Source: Ciona savignyi
Lineage: Eukaryota > Chordata > Ascidiacea > Phlebobranchia > Cionidae
Reading direction: 5' to 3'
DNA: 64,000 nucleotides
Assembly: GCA_000149265.1 (NCBI GenBank)
Contig: CH002082.1
Span: 91,795 to 155,794 of the forward strand
Position 1 is the first letter of the stretch, and the number at the start of each line of letters is the position of its first letter. Shown here one piece after another: positions 35,001-47,535 of this stretch. The notes under the pieces were generated by a model. The model did no database searches and had not been told where the DNA came from. It worked only from the letters and a program-made list of their open reading frames with translations. A program made the position numbers and the translations under genes.

Positions 35001-36486
35001 TATTCTTGCCGCGTTTTCCGAATATTACAGAGCCATGTTCACATCCAAGTGCAAAGAAGGCTGTACAGATGATGGTGTCAAAGTTGTTGGAATTACAGCT
35101 CTGATACTTAACCTGATCATAAGCTTCATTTACACTGCAAACATCACAATCAACAGTGAAACGGTTTATCAACTGTACGAGGCGGCCGATATGTTGCAAA
35201 TCAAATATGTGAAAGATTATTGTGTTGGCTTTCTTAACGACACACTTGAAGTTGGGAACTGTTTAATTGTTCGGGCATTTGCACAAATGTACAATATTCC
35301 TGAATTGGTGACACATTGTGACAATTTCTTCTTAGACAACTTAGAGTTGGTTTCAAATGGACTGGACTTTAAAGAATTGAATCCGGATGAAACTGAAGCT
35401 CTTATAAGAATGACAAAGACATCGGATTCTTCAAGTGAAGAGATGATTTTCAGAAGCATCATGAATTGGGTTAAACACGATCTTGAAAATCGACAACAAT
35501 TCTTTGAACGCTTGTTTCAACTGATTGACATCAAGAAATTACCAACTTCCTTCCTTAAAATGATTAAAAAAACTGAGTGGACTTGGATGAGAAAATGTGA
35601 AACTTTCGTTGATGTGATTATGGCTGAATTGATCAATCGTAGTGAAAACCAACCAGTAAATGTTGCATCACAATTCCTGGTTGTGGGTGGTCGTGTTGCA
35701 AGCAAACTTGTCAGTATTTACGATGTTGTTGGGAAACATTGGAGAAATATTGTGTCAACCTTGGAGGGAAGATGGGCTTCAACCAGTGTGAAGATAAACA
35801 ACCATGTTTATACAGCTGGTGGTGGTGGATTGTGGGGCACAAGTTCTGTTGAGCGGTTAGACTTGGAGCAAGTTAATGCTGGTTGGCACAAGGTGGCATC
35901 TATGAATGAGAAACGAAGGTGCGCAGCATCTGCTGTGTTGAATGATCAAATGTTTACTGTGGGAGGTTGGAATGTTGGTGATTATTTATCATCTGCCGAA
36001 GTTTACAACCCAGTGGTGGATACATGGAATAATATTGCTCCAATGGAAACCAAACGAGGTTATCATGCTCTTGTTTCATATGATGGTCGTTTATATGCGT
36101 TTGGTGGAAATAATGGGAATCATTTAAATTCAATGGAAAGTTTTGACCCAAGAATGAGGAAATGGGAAAAGTTAACTTCTATAAAAGAGAACAGAGGTGG
36201 ACTGTGTGGTGTTGTTTGCAATGGTGAGATTTACGCCATTGGTGGTGACGGACTTGATTCGGTCGAACGATACAATTTTCGAACGAATTCCTGGATGTCA
36301 GCTAATAGAATGAAGTACAAGCGAAATGATGCTTCCGCTTGCGTTGTGAATGGGAAGATATATGTCGTTGGAGGTCATGGTAAATCCAGAACCTCAGTGG
36401 AGGTTTATGATCCAACAATCGATGAATGGAAGATTGAAACCAACATGGAGATACCAAGATATTATTCATCAGTTGTAGCTTTGTAA

Positions 36487-38054
36487 GCGATATCTACAAC
36501 CAAGCCACCAAGATTACATTGCAAATAATTCAACTCTTTTTTTCACAATAACATTCAGTTAATCTCACAGGATTCGATATTTCCTTCATATTTCAGACTT
36601 ATCCAATTATGTGAATTCCAATTTAAATATGTCACATGTTAACACCTATATACGCCGTACATCATACAGTTACTTAAATTTATTTTATAAGAATTTCACC
36701 AGTTCCACCTATTTGTGCTTTATGTATATAATAATACACTGTAATTACCATCAAAATTATGCTTAATAAGTCATATTGTTTTTTAATATTCTTATATTTC
36801 TGCTTCGAACTAAAACAATTATTCCGTATAACATGCTGGTAAAAAAACATGCAAAACATGCGGTAGCTCTTTGGGGGAATTACCAATGCTTTTCTTATGT
36901 CATACGAAACAGACATATATACTATGCTTCGTGAATCTCTAACGCCGTATATATTGTGTATAACTGGTACATTGAACCAATGGTATAACAGGTGCAGGAA
37001 TATATCCGTGGTATTTGCGGGTGAAACTGTGTAAATATTAATAAACATTTTGTGGAAGTGCTTTGATGTCTTATTATTGTTTTGATTCATTTGAGCCATG
37101 GGTTTTAAAGATGAAGAGATCAACGACATTAAATGCGACTGACAAAGTAATAAACACCGCAATTTTGGATTCAATTCATCTGTAAAGATACAACATAATT
37201 TCGTCCTGTTATATCCATTTAGCTTGGTGGGTTAATGAGTCGCCTTTTAGCCGGAGGATTGCGGGTTTGGGACTGGTCGGTAGCTAGTCGGTCGTGTCCC
37301 GGCAATTAGCGGACATTGCTTAAACCCAGTGGAATAATGAGTTCTACCAAATAAAAGGAACGTCTCAATCATAGTTTGATTTGACGAAACACAGCTGTAG
37401 CTGTTCATGGATGCCTAGAATTCAAATTAGAATTGGAGTGAAATTCGCGGTTTCACATTAGTTTTCTTTGTGTAGTTTGAGCAGCCATGTTGGGTAGCTC
37501 ACACCGCACAGTTGTCCCTGTGGTCTAAATCGGCTTCACCACCGCACCAGACTCGATGATTCCTGTCTAATCTGCTTCCTCACAAACTGCCATGACGTCA
37601 CATATTGGCGGGATCGCCAGAATTAGTTAAACTGTGTATTTTGTAAAATGTCAATCAACCACGAATAAAATTCCCTTTCGTAGAGTCGTCGGATCGCGAG
37701 AGTCATATCAGCTAAACACGGTTAGTTAGGGAATCGTCAGGCTAGGCAAGTGCCAGACATAAGCACAAATTAAACTACAATTCACGAAGCACTACAGAAT
37801 ATTACATTGTGTTGTCACCATTAACCGGAAGATTGCGGATTCGAAACCAGACCGTTCCTGTTTCATTCTGTCACCCAGGTAGACATTAAACGCGCAACAA
37901 ATATTTTTGCATCACACATTTACATTCTACTGACTTATAGTAGGTCTGTGGCCACGAGACATAACTTCTTTCAATTTTACATTTTATTGTTATGGTTCCT
38001 TCGATTCCGAAGGGAACACATATTGATTTCGCTCCGTGTTTTTAATCTCTCATT
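36487..38054. other. K4 3' flank and duplicon spacer
   Basis: Shared kelch 3' flank to about 36905. Then a block also seen at 16910, 45560 and 54295 (TGTGTATAACTGGTACATTG). A diverged tRNA-like repeat lies at 37210-37380, and the asparagine synthetase downstream region at 37440-38054. Confidence 0.5.
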
Positions 38055-38934
38055 TCACTCCTCGTCGTTCTGGTAATGCGCCAACACCCTCGCGCTTGGA
38101 TCGTCACTTCCGGTCCACCTCGGCAACCACTGGTAAGGAATCAACTTGGAGAGTTTCGATCCGAACTTCGATTCGAATGTTCGTCGGTAGAACAAAGCTT
38201 CCTTCGTACGTGGGGTGTGGAAGGGGTAATTCTCCCTCGCTTTATCGAGCTGTTCATCGCTGATCTGGGTTATATACGTATATTCACCTCATGCCCACAG
38301 TCGAGCTATCCAACCCACCCTGCTATCGATGTGTTCCTGCAATATCTCGAACCAGGATCTCTTCTTGGATGTCACTCCATCGCTGAATGCCTCCTTCCTC
38401 CTCCATAAGATCTCGGTCGGGATGAGGTTCGTTCCATCGAACGAGGATCGGAGAAGATGTTTCTCAACTCCATTCTGCACATGACGTCATTGGGAGGTTA
38501 CCACACAGGCAATCGTCAGATCACCTCGCGCCCACCGTCGGGTTACCGGAGCTATTGTAGTGTGTTGTGTATGATAGACACGTTCCTTCAATTTGGTAGA
38601 ACCCATTAATCCACTGGGTTCAGGCAATGTCCGTAAAGTGCCTTGCCCAAGGACACAACCGACTAGCTAGCGACCAGTTTCTAATCCGCAACCTTTCGAT
38701 TGAAAGGCAACGCACCAACCCACCCAGCTAACCCAGCAAACAATATTGACGACACAGTCACCCCTTGCCCCACCATCCACGCTCACCTGAGGCATTCTCT
38801 TGCTGGCAGGCAGGGATAGGAAATACGAAACGAACGCGTGATCGAGGAACGGTGCTCGAACCTCCAACCCATGCGCGGCGGTCGAGCGATCCGTACGAAG
38901 TACATCGAATAAATAGAGATCCGTTAGTAACCGT
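38055..38934 (-). pseudogene. Asparagine synthetase 3' fragment 3 (exons 9-11, intact)
   Basis: Exon 11 is at 38055-38264, exon 10 at 38319-38474 and exon 9 at 38787-38934 (full 148 nt). All three are open and their splice sites are kept (donor of exon 9 is CAG|GTGAGC). It still lacks exons 1-8. Of the four fragments this is the least damaged; a transcript from an upstream promoter could in principle splice it. Confidence 0.88.
38502..38738 (-). repeat. SINE inside asparagine synthetase fragment 3
   Basis: In the intron between exons 10 and 9; same insertion as at 10561-10794. Confidence 0.75.
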
Positions 38935-39275
38935 CTGTGATGCAACAATACCATCACGTCGGGTATATATAGTGTGTGTGGTATATTGTTTCTATGAATA
39001 ACCCGATACCGCTATTGGGGACCATATTATCGAGGACCATGCGTCATTTCCGCAGCATGTTGCAATATCATTCATACTATAATTACAAAATACGCATATG
39101 ATGATTAATTCAGTATATGCGGGCACGAAAACAAAAGACAGCCGAAATATGGACATGCAGTACATAATGAACAAATACAAACGGCGAATCTGCTACAATC
39201 ACTTAATTCCATGTTAAGCATGACAGAGGGCTCTACAGGGTTGTTTCAAGTCATTGCTATGTATCTGAGTCGTCC

Positions 39276-40606
39276 AGTCTGGAAAGTATGGCAGATCTCG
39301 ACGAGATCTCGCGGGTGTACAACCCCGACAACCGGGCGCACGATCCTAATGCATGGTGCAGATATACCAAGCAATTATGTTACAAATTATCGTCAATTCT
39401 CTGTTGGAACTTTCGTAAACCTATAGACGGCCGAAATAGAAAACACGGTAAAAAAATAATACTTTTTTGTTTTGGACTTTAAGTTTGCATCAATTAATCA
39501 ATTCTGGAAAGCGCTTAATGTTCCATATTTTTTTGAAATGTGAATTCCCATATCGTACCCATCACTATTTAATCGATTTAATCCAGTCCTAACGAATAAA
39601 ATTAAATTAGAGTTTCAGGTTTATGATTAAAACTAGTCTTAATAGCTCAGTAAATAAATCCTTAATACATAAATTAAAAAATAAATCAATTGAGTAGTCA
39701 TGGGTATGATTTTATACCAACGAGATTATTTTTAAGCATGTCGGCCGTGAATTTTGTATGTGGCTTTAGCCATGAGTGGGTCGGAAGCGATTGTTGAAGC
39801 ATACTATTCCGTAATAAAATCTCAGTCCATGCACGGAGGACAGCATAACGAATTTAGATGGCAATGCTGAGTTTGGCCTAGCACGCCACAGGCCTCCTGT
39901 TTTCTTGGACGATCGAGGAAGGTCAATTAGAAAATACCGATTTGGGGGGAAGGTGCTAGATAGTCTGTCAACTAAAGCAAATTTCTTCTTTATGGACGAG
40001 TTTAAATGAGTGTATTTGTTGTATTAAAACTTCGTTTTGAGTTTCAATAGGTTGTCAATAGTGCATGTATACGGTATTAGTTTATTCAGTTATAATTTTG
40101 GAGAAAATTGAATGGTTACTATGGAAACAGAGACATTCGTTAAAGCAAGCGAGTAAAATATCCTATAACTATATAATGATTACATTATTTCCAGACTTTG
40201 TTTTTCTCCCCTTTAAGTTTTTACGCTTAACGTTTCGTTTGCATTTTAAACTAAACAATGATGTATTTTTCTTCGATAACTAACCTATAAACATGCTCGC
40301 TTTCCTTCTCGCTTTGGGTAAACTACCGTACGTATCAGTGTTCGAGACTATTTGTGCGATTCAATCTGACCGCATCGAATGCTTAACCGACGTTTTCTGA
40401 GTTAAGGGAAAGCTTATTTACTGTGCTTTTTATTGAATGCGTACGATTAGTCGTATTAGGGCTGCCTTAAATGCGTTAATCGTTGACGAATGGTTTGTTT
40501 TTACATAGCAAGTGCAGGTTAGCAGGGGTGCATTTTACGATTTTATTCGGGTGCATTTATGATAGTTTAAAAATATCGCGGGTGCACTTGCCATGCTTTC
40601 CATACT
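39276..40606. mobile_element. 1.3-kb TIR element, non-coding
   Basis: Inserted in the linker where other copies read CTGAGTCAGTGAGTACTG. The ends are inverted versions of AGTATGGAAAGCATGGCA, shared with the 383-bp elements at 13602 and 42147. No long open frame. Target duplication not resolved. Confidence 0.55.
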
Positions 40607-41930
40607 CAGTGAGAACTGAATAAATATCCGACTGAATAGAATTGCTCTTCTGCCTAACTAAGCTCGCACGTCATCATGATAGAAGGTCTTGTTTACAAAT
40701 GCATTATTACATAACAAACAAATACAAAAGCCATTCGTCTCATAAAGGTAAAGAATCCAGAACTCAAGCGTCGAATAAATGTTTTTCGTTCATGACATTG
40801 AAACAGTGTTTCCAAACCTTTTTTGGTGATGGACTAATTCCCAGCCAGCCCAAGTCTTTGTGGAGTAAAGTGCAACAAGGGAGGCCACTGCACACCGAGT
40901 ATGTTTGGTTGGTCAGGAAAAGAAATAAGAATTGCAAACACAAATACATTATAGTTTCGTTGTGACGCAATAAACGAAATTTACAACATTTCACTCCCCG
41001 GAAAGCACGAACTACGTCACTCGCTATTCCACTATTGCCGCCACACTAGAAATCAAAGCGTGCGCCATGAATAGAAAAGTTTCAATGCATTATAGTAACC
41101 CATATTCGGTTATAAAATGTTGCCATTGTTTAATAAAATCATAGGGTACTATTATAAGCCAGGTATTATATAAGTTCTCTAAGATAGAATACTGTATATG
41201 ACTGTAAAACCATAGAGACTACATTAACAAAAATCCGGCCCGATGGTCTAGCGGTTAAGTGCGTCGCCTTTCAATCGAAAGGTTGCAGGTGCGAAACTGG
41301 TCGCTAGCTAGTCGGTTGTGTCCTTGGGCAAGGCACTTTACGGACATTGCCTGAATCCAGCGGATTAATGGGTTCTACCAAATTGAAGAAACATGTCTAT
41401 CACATACAACACACTGCAATAGCTCCGGTAACCCGACGATGGGCGCGAGGTGATCTGACGATTGCCCGTGTGATAACCCCTGGGGTTTTCCCATTCACGG
41501 GGATAAACATGAATATCCTATCCTATCCTAATAAGCGTTTTCGTCTGGCGCCACTAGTGTCAAAGCGTTACTATTGACAACGATGTAATACTTCCTCATT
41601 TTGACTCACAGGTTTCGTGAACAAGTTAGTTTATTTGAGATTTCCTTAGGTTTTAAACAGTTTAAATCGGAATGATGACTTAGTATTTAGTTACCATAGA
41701 TTACTATAAGTTTTGTGACGCCATATATATAATAAGATAGACGTAAACAAATGCTAATACATAGATACAGGTGAATATAACTTGCAAATAGCTTTGCAAG
41801 GTTTGTGGGGAGAATTCCATATCAAAGCTTTATAGATACCAACCACAACAGATAGCTAAATATTAAAATGAGACATATTTTGATTCATCTGCATTGAGTT
41901 TAGGAATTCGGGAAGCCATTACTTTAGAAT
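40607..41930. repeat. Duplicon linker upstream of K5
   Basis: Same block as 11290-11820 and 12352 onward, interrupted by the SINE at 41234-41530. No gene seen. Confidence 0.6.
41234..41530 (+). repeat. SINE, full length
   Basis: Interrupts the linker word ACATTAACAAAATAATAAGCG, which is continuous in other units. It is very similar to 31205-31500. Confidence 0.88.
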
Positions 41931-42146
41931 AAAATAGGATATTTATTCTATTAATATATAAATTAATAAATTCTAAGAATTAGAATCTTAATTCTTTCAG
42001 CTGAAAGGAGCCGCAATAAACAACCAGACAAACCGGTCGGACAAAGTTGTGTCCGTTTAAACAGTTTACTGGGTTAGTGTGTCGCCTTTCAGCCTAAAGG
42101 TTATTGGATCGAAACTAGCCACTAGCAAGGTGGGTATATGGTTGGC

Positions 42147-42528
42147 AGTATGGAAAGTACGGCAGCTGCACACTCGAGTTTTTTTACTCCGCGTCTTTGC
42201 ACACTTGGGTAATTTCACACATGCTCGCAAGCTGGCGATGTTAAAACATAAACATCGTATAATTTTCAACAAACCTGTAAACCTACCTCTGGACCTCGGG
42301 TAATTTACTGTCAGTACGTTTTTTTATGTAGATAGATACGTTAGCTGACGGACACGAAAAATTGAGGATAGAATAATACATTTTTTTAAGATTTTGGTAA
42401 AACAGTAATGAAAAGGAGATTGTGTGCACACTTGAAGTGTGCACTCTTAGACGTTTGCACACTGCACACTTAAATATTTGGCGCGTGCACACTCGAGATC
42501 TCGTCGAAAATTGGCGTACTTTCCATAC
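42147..42528. mobile_element. 382-bp TIR element, second copy
   Basis: Nearly identical to 13602-13984 and in the same flanking context, so it was duplicated with the unit. Confidence 0.6.
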
Positions 42529-42686
42529 GGGTGGTCAGGCAATGTACTTAATAGACCATAGAATACTAACGTTCTGTAAGTTAGTATTCTATGAATAGAC
42601 ATTGTGCGAAGCCAGTGGATTTATAAACCCAGATTTTAACTTATTTATTACAAATGTCATAGATCAGATATTTATATTAACTGCTG

Positions 42687-42979
42687 TCCGGCCCGTAAGC
42701 CTAGCGGTTAAGTGCGTTGCCTTTTAATCGAAAAGTTGCAGATGCGAAACTGGTCGCTAGCTAGTCTGTTGTGTCCTTGGGCAAGGCACTTTAGGGACAT
42801 TGCCTAAACCCAGCGGATTATTGGGTTCTACCAAATTGAAGGAACGTGTCTATCATATACAACACACTGCAATAGCTCCGGTAACCCGACGGTGGGCGCG
42901 AGGTGATCTGACGATTGCTCGTGTGTTAACTCCCTTGGTTTTCCTATTTACGCAGATAAACATAAATATTCTATTCTAA
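42687..42979 (+). repeat. SINE upstream of K5
   Basis: Same position and near-identical sequence as 14147-14438, showing that the K2 and K5 units share a recent ancestor. Confidence 0.85.
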
Positions 42980-43102
42980 GTGCGTAATTTGTATGCCTTA
43001 AGATTTGTATGCTAATATGCAGTACCACACAGACAACTACGACTTTATTCATCAAAATTTTTGGAATAATTAATTTTTCGTAGTGATTTTTGTCCTGTGA
43101 TA

Positions 43103-44749
43103 ATGGCTGCAAATAACTTGAATGAGAAAGAATATAGAAGCGATCACGAGGTCGGTTTACTTGACAATCTAAACAGTTTACGTGAAGAAAGGATACTTTG
43201 TGATGTCACATTCAATGCGGAAGGTGGAGAAGTATCAGCTCACAGAAGTATTCTTGCCGCGTTTTCCGAATATTACAGAGCCATGTTCACATCCAAATGC
43301 AAAGAAGGCTGTACAGATGATGGTGTCAAAGTTGTTGGAATTACAGCTCTGATACTTAACCTGATCATAAGCTTCATTTACACTGCAAAGATCACAATCA
43401 ACAGTGAAACGGTTTATCAACTGTACGAGGCGGCCGATATGTTGCAAATCAAATATGTGAAAGATTATTGTGTTGGCTTTCTTAAAGACACACTTGAAGT
43501 TGGGAACTGGTTAATTGTACGAACATTTGCACAATTGTACAATATTCCTGAGTTGGTGACACATTGTGACAATTTCTTCTCAGACAACTTTGAGTTGGTT
43601 TCAAATGGACTGGACTTCAAAGAATTGAATCTGGATGAAACTGAAGCTCTTATTAAAATGACAAAGACATCGGATTCTTTAAGTGAAGAGACGATTTTCA
43701 GAAGCATTATGAATTGGGTTAAACACGATCTTGAAAATCGACAACAATTTTTTGAACGCTTGTTTCAACTGATTGACATCAAGAAATTACCAACTTCCTT
43801 CCTTAAAATGATTAAAAAAACTGAGTGGACTTGGATGAGAAAATGTGAAACTTTTGTTGATGCGATTGTGGCTGAATTGATCAATCGTAGTGAAAACCAA
43901 CCAGTAGAGGGAGCTAGAGCAGAAGTGATTGCATCTCAATTCCTGGTTGTGGGTGGTCGTTATAATGCAAACAAACTTGTCAGTATTTACGATGTTGTTG
44001 GGAAACATTGGAGAAATATTGTGTCAACCTTGGAGGAAAGATGTGGTTCAACCAGTGTGAAGATAAACAACCATGTTTATACGGCTGGTGGTGGTAGATT
44101 TGCCACAGATTCTGTTGAGCGGTTGGACTTGGAGCAAATTAATGCTGGTTGGCACAAGGTGGCATCTATGAATGAGAAACGATGGTACGCAGCATCTGCT
44201 GTGTTGAATGATCAAATGTTTACTGTGGGAGGTTCGAATTGTGGTTATTTATCATCGGCCGAAGTTTACATCCCAATGTTGGATACATGGACTAATATTG
44301 CTCCAATAGAAACCAAACGACGTGATCATGCTCTTGTTTCATATGATGGTCGTTTATACGCGTTTGGTGGATTTAATGGGTATCATTTGAATTCAATGGA
44401 AAGTTTTGATCCAAGAATGAGGAAATGGGAAAAGTTAACTTCTATGAAAGAGAACAGAGGTGAACTGTGTGGTGTTGTTTGCAATGGTGAGATTTACGCC
44501 ATTGGTGGTGGTGGACTTGATTCGGTCGAACGATACAATTTTCGAACCAATTCCTGGATGGAGGCCAGCAGAATGAACTACAAGCGAGATGATGCTTCCG
44601 CTTGCGTTGTGAATGGGAAGATATATGTCGTTGGAGGTGGTGGTGAATCCAGCACCTCAGTGGAGGTTTATGATCCAACAATCGATGAATGGAAGATTGA
44701 AACCAACATGGAGATACCAAGATTTTGTTCATCAGTTGTAGCTTTGTAA
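43103..44749 (+). CDS. K5: intact KLHL-type BTB-BACK-Kelch protein
   Basis: 548 aa. Residues after the blade Arg are CG, WY, RD, GE, DD and FC. Loops after Gly-Gly include RYNANK, GRFATDS, SNCGY and FNGYH. BACK carries a few private changes (FFSDNFELV, ELNLDETE). Upstream it shares the SINE and TIR element of the K2 unit, yet its recognition loops differ from K2. It is followed by asparagine synthetase fragment 4 on the opposite strand. Confidence 0.92.
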   Translation: MAANNLNEKEYRSDHEVGLLDNLNSLREERILCDVTFNAEGGEVSAHRSILAAFSEYYRAMFTSKCKEGCTDDGVKVVGITALILNLIISFIYTAKITINSETVYQLYEAADMLQIKYVKDYCVGFLKDTLEVGNWLIVRTFAQLYNIPELVTHCDNFFSDNFELVSNGLDFKELNLDETEALIKMTKTSDSLSEETIFRSIMNWVKHDLENRQQFFERLFQLIDIKKLPTSFLKMIKKTEWTWMRKCETFVDAIVAELINRSENQPVEGARAEVIASQFLVVGGRYNANKLVSIYDVVGKHWRNIVSTLEERCGSTSVKINNHVYTAGGGRFATDSVERLDLEQINAGWHKVASMNEKRWYAASAVLNDQMFTVGGSNCGYLSSAEVYIPMLDTWTNIAPIETKRRDHALVSYDGRLYAFGGFNGYHLNSMESFDPRMRKWEKLTSMKENRGELCGVVCNGEIYAIGGGGLDSVERYNFRTNSWMEASRMNYKRDDASACVVNGKIYVVGGGGESSTSVEVYDPTIDEWKIETNMEIPRFCSSVVAL

Positions 44750-46661
44750 GCGATATCTACAACCAAGCCACCAAGATTACATTGCAAATAATTCATAACT
44801 TTTGTTCACAATAAAATTTAGTTAATCTTCTAGGATTTGATATTTCCTTTATATTTCAGACTTATCCAATTATGTGGATTTCAATTTAAATATATCACAT
44901 GTTAACAAATATATACGCCGTACATCATACAGTTACTTGAATTTATTTTACAATAATTTTACTTATTTGTACTTTTTATATGATACACTAATTTTTAGCC
45001 AAAATTATATTTAATAATTCATATTGTTTTAATATCCTTATATTTCTGCTAAGATTCAACTAAAACAATTATTCTGTATAACATGCTTGTGAAGAACATG
45101 CAAAACATATGGTAGCTCTTTGGGGGAATCACCAATGCTTTTCTTATGTCATATCGTAAGACCGGTTGTTCGAGCCATTCACGGGGATAAACATGAATAT
45201 CCTATCCTATAATACTTGCTATAAAACAAATTAAAGTTAATGTGGATGCTTTTTTATGATACGTGTATTGTTTTACTTCTAAACATATGTATATTGTTTA
45301 GCAACCATATTCATTGTGACGTAACAGGCAGACACAGAAATATAAATTTGACTTAGTTACGATGCATAACAAATTGATATTATGAGAAAGAATATTATTT
45401 CACTTTTTGTTTAACGTTTCAGTAGTATTTTAAACCTCGTAATACAGAAAGACCCCCGATAGCGCGGGGCCCAATTTGACCTAATCGGCCTAAAACCGGC
45501 CCTGCGTGTGTTAACCCCCTTGGTTTTCCCATTCACGGAGATAAACATGAATATCCTATCCTACATATACTATGCTTTGTGATTATCTAACACCTTTATA
45601 TTGTGTATAACTGGTACATTGCATCAATGGTATAACAGGCGCAGCAATATATCCGTGGTATTTGGGGGTAAAACTGTGTAAATATTAATAAACATTTTGT
45701 GGACGTGCTTTGATGTCTTATTATTATATTGATTCATTTGCGCCATGAGTTTTAAAGATAAAGAGATCAACGACATTAAATGCGGCTGACAAAGTAATAA
45801 ACAACGCAATTTTGGATTCAATTCTTCTTTAAATTTACAACATAATTTCGTCCTGTTCCATTTAGCTTGGTGGGTTAATGTGTCGCCTTTCAGCCAGAGG
45901 ATTGCGGGTTTGAAACTGGTCGGTAGCTAGTCGGTCGTGTCATGGCAATTAGCGGACATTGCTTAAACTCAGTGGAATGATGAGTTCTACCAAATGAAAG
46001 GAACGTCTCAATCATAGTTTGATTTGACGAAACACAGCTGTTCATGGGTGCCTAGAATTCAAATTAGAATTGTAGTGAATTTCGGTTTCCCATTGTTTTC
46101 TTTGTATAGTTTGAGCGGCCATGTTGGCGAGCTCACACCGCACAGTTGTCCCTGTGGTCTGAATCGGCTTCACCACCGCACCAGACTCGATGATTCCTGT
46201 CTAATCTGCTTCCTCACAAACTGACATGACGTCACATATTGGCGGGATCGCCAGAATTTGTAAAATGTCAATCAAACAAGAATAAAATTCCCTTTCGTGA
46301 AGTCGTCGGATCGCGAGAGTCATATCAGCTAAACACGGATAGATGGGGAATCGTCAGGCTAGATCAAGTGCCAAACATAAGCACAAATTAAACTAAAATT
46401 TACGAAGTCCTACAGAATATTACATTGTGTCGTCACCACTAACCGGAAGATTGCGGATTCGAAACCAAACCATTCCTGTTTCATTCCGTCACCCAGGTTG
46501 ACATTAAACGCGCAACAAATATTTCAGCATCACACATTGACTTATAGTTGGTCTGTGGCCACGAGACATAACTTCTTTCAATTTTACATTTTATTGTTAT
46601 GGTTCCTTCGATTCCGAAGGGAACACATATTGATTTTGCTCCGTGTTTTTAATCTCTCATT
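44750..46661. other. K5 3' flank and duplicon spacer
   Basis: Shared kelch 3' flank to about 45160, then a SINE broken by about 290 bp of other sequence (pieces at 45160-45210 and 45503-45563). A diverged tRNA-like repeat lies at 45856-46020, then the asparagine synthetase downstream region. No gene seen. Confidence 0.5.
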
Positions 46662-47535
46662 TCACTCCTCGTCGTTCTGGTAATGCGCCAACACCCTCGC
46701 GCTTGGATCGTCACTTCCGGTCCACCTCGGCAACCACTGGTATGGAATCAACTTGGAGAGTTTCGATCCGAACTTCGATTCGAATGTTCGTCGGTAGAAC
46801 AAAGCTTCCTTCGTACGTGGGGTGTGGAAGGGGTAATGTCTGCCCTCGCTTATCGAGCTCTTCATCGCTGATCTGGGTTATATACGTATATTCACCTCAT
46901 GCCCACAGTCGAGCTATCCAACCCACCCTGCTATCGATGTGTTCCTGCAATATCTCGAACCAGGATCTCTTCTTGGATGTCACTCCATCGCTGAATGCCT
47001 CCTTCCTCCTCCATAAGATCTCGGTCGGGATGAGGTTCGTTCCATCGAACGAGGATCGGAGAAGATGTTTCTCAACTCCATTCTGCACATGACGTCATTG
47101 GGAAGTTAACACACGGGCAATCGTCAGATCACCTCACGCCCACCGTCGGGTTATTGGTGCTATTTAAGTGTGTTGTGTATGATTCACACGTTCATTCAAT
47201 TCAATAGAACCCACCATTAGCAGGGTTTAGGCAATGTATGTTAAGTGACAAGGACACAACCGTCTAGCTAGCGACAAGTTTCGATCCTGCAACGCTTTGA
47301 TTGAAAGGCAACGCACCAACCCACCCAGCTAACCCAGCAAACAATATTGACCACACAGTCACCCCTTGCACCACCATACACGCTCACCTGAGGCATTCTC
47401 TTGCTGGCAGGCAGGGATAGGAAATACGAAACGAACGCGTGATCCAGGAACGGTGCTCGAACCTCCAACCCATGCGCGGCGGTCGAGCGATCCGTACGAA
47501 GCACATCGAATAAATAGAGATCCGTTAGTAACCGT
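46662..47535 (-). pseudogene. Asparagine synthetase 3' fragment 4 (exons 9-11, frameshift)
   Basis: Exon 11 (46662-46872) is 211 nt instead of 210 because of small changes near 46837-46850, which shift the frame early in the exon. Exon 10 (46927-47082) and exon 9 (47388-47535) are open. Exons 1-8 are absent. Confidence 0.88.
47109..47338 (-). repeat. SINE inside asparagine synthetase fragment 4
   Basis: Same intronic insertion as in the other fragments, without the 3' tail. Confidence 0.7.

Larger units (their letters stand above)
32569..36486 (+). pseudogene. K4: KLHL-type gene split by an LTR element
   Basis: Codons 1-50 are at 32569-32718 and the remainder is at 35005-36486. The only interruption is the element at 32719-35000 plus its 4-bp target duplication; apart from that the frame is open to the normal stop. 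The insertion falls early in the BTB domain, so this allele should not make a full adaptor. An internal ATG at 35035 could start a protein lacking the first part of BTB. Residues after the blade Arg are WA, RC, GY, GG, ND and YY. Blade loops include GGGGLWGTSS and GGWNVGDY, again unlike the other copies. Confidence 0.9.

Noticed and set aside
36680-37174. 164-codon minus-strand frame downstream of K4
   Set aside because: The same region in the K2, K5 and K6 units is not open, the sequence is low-complexity flank, and no domain is visible.
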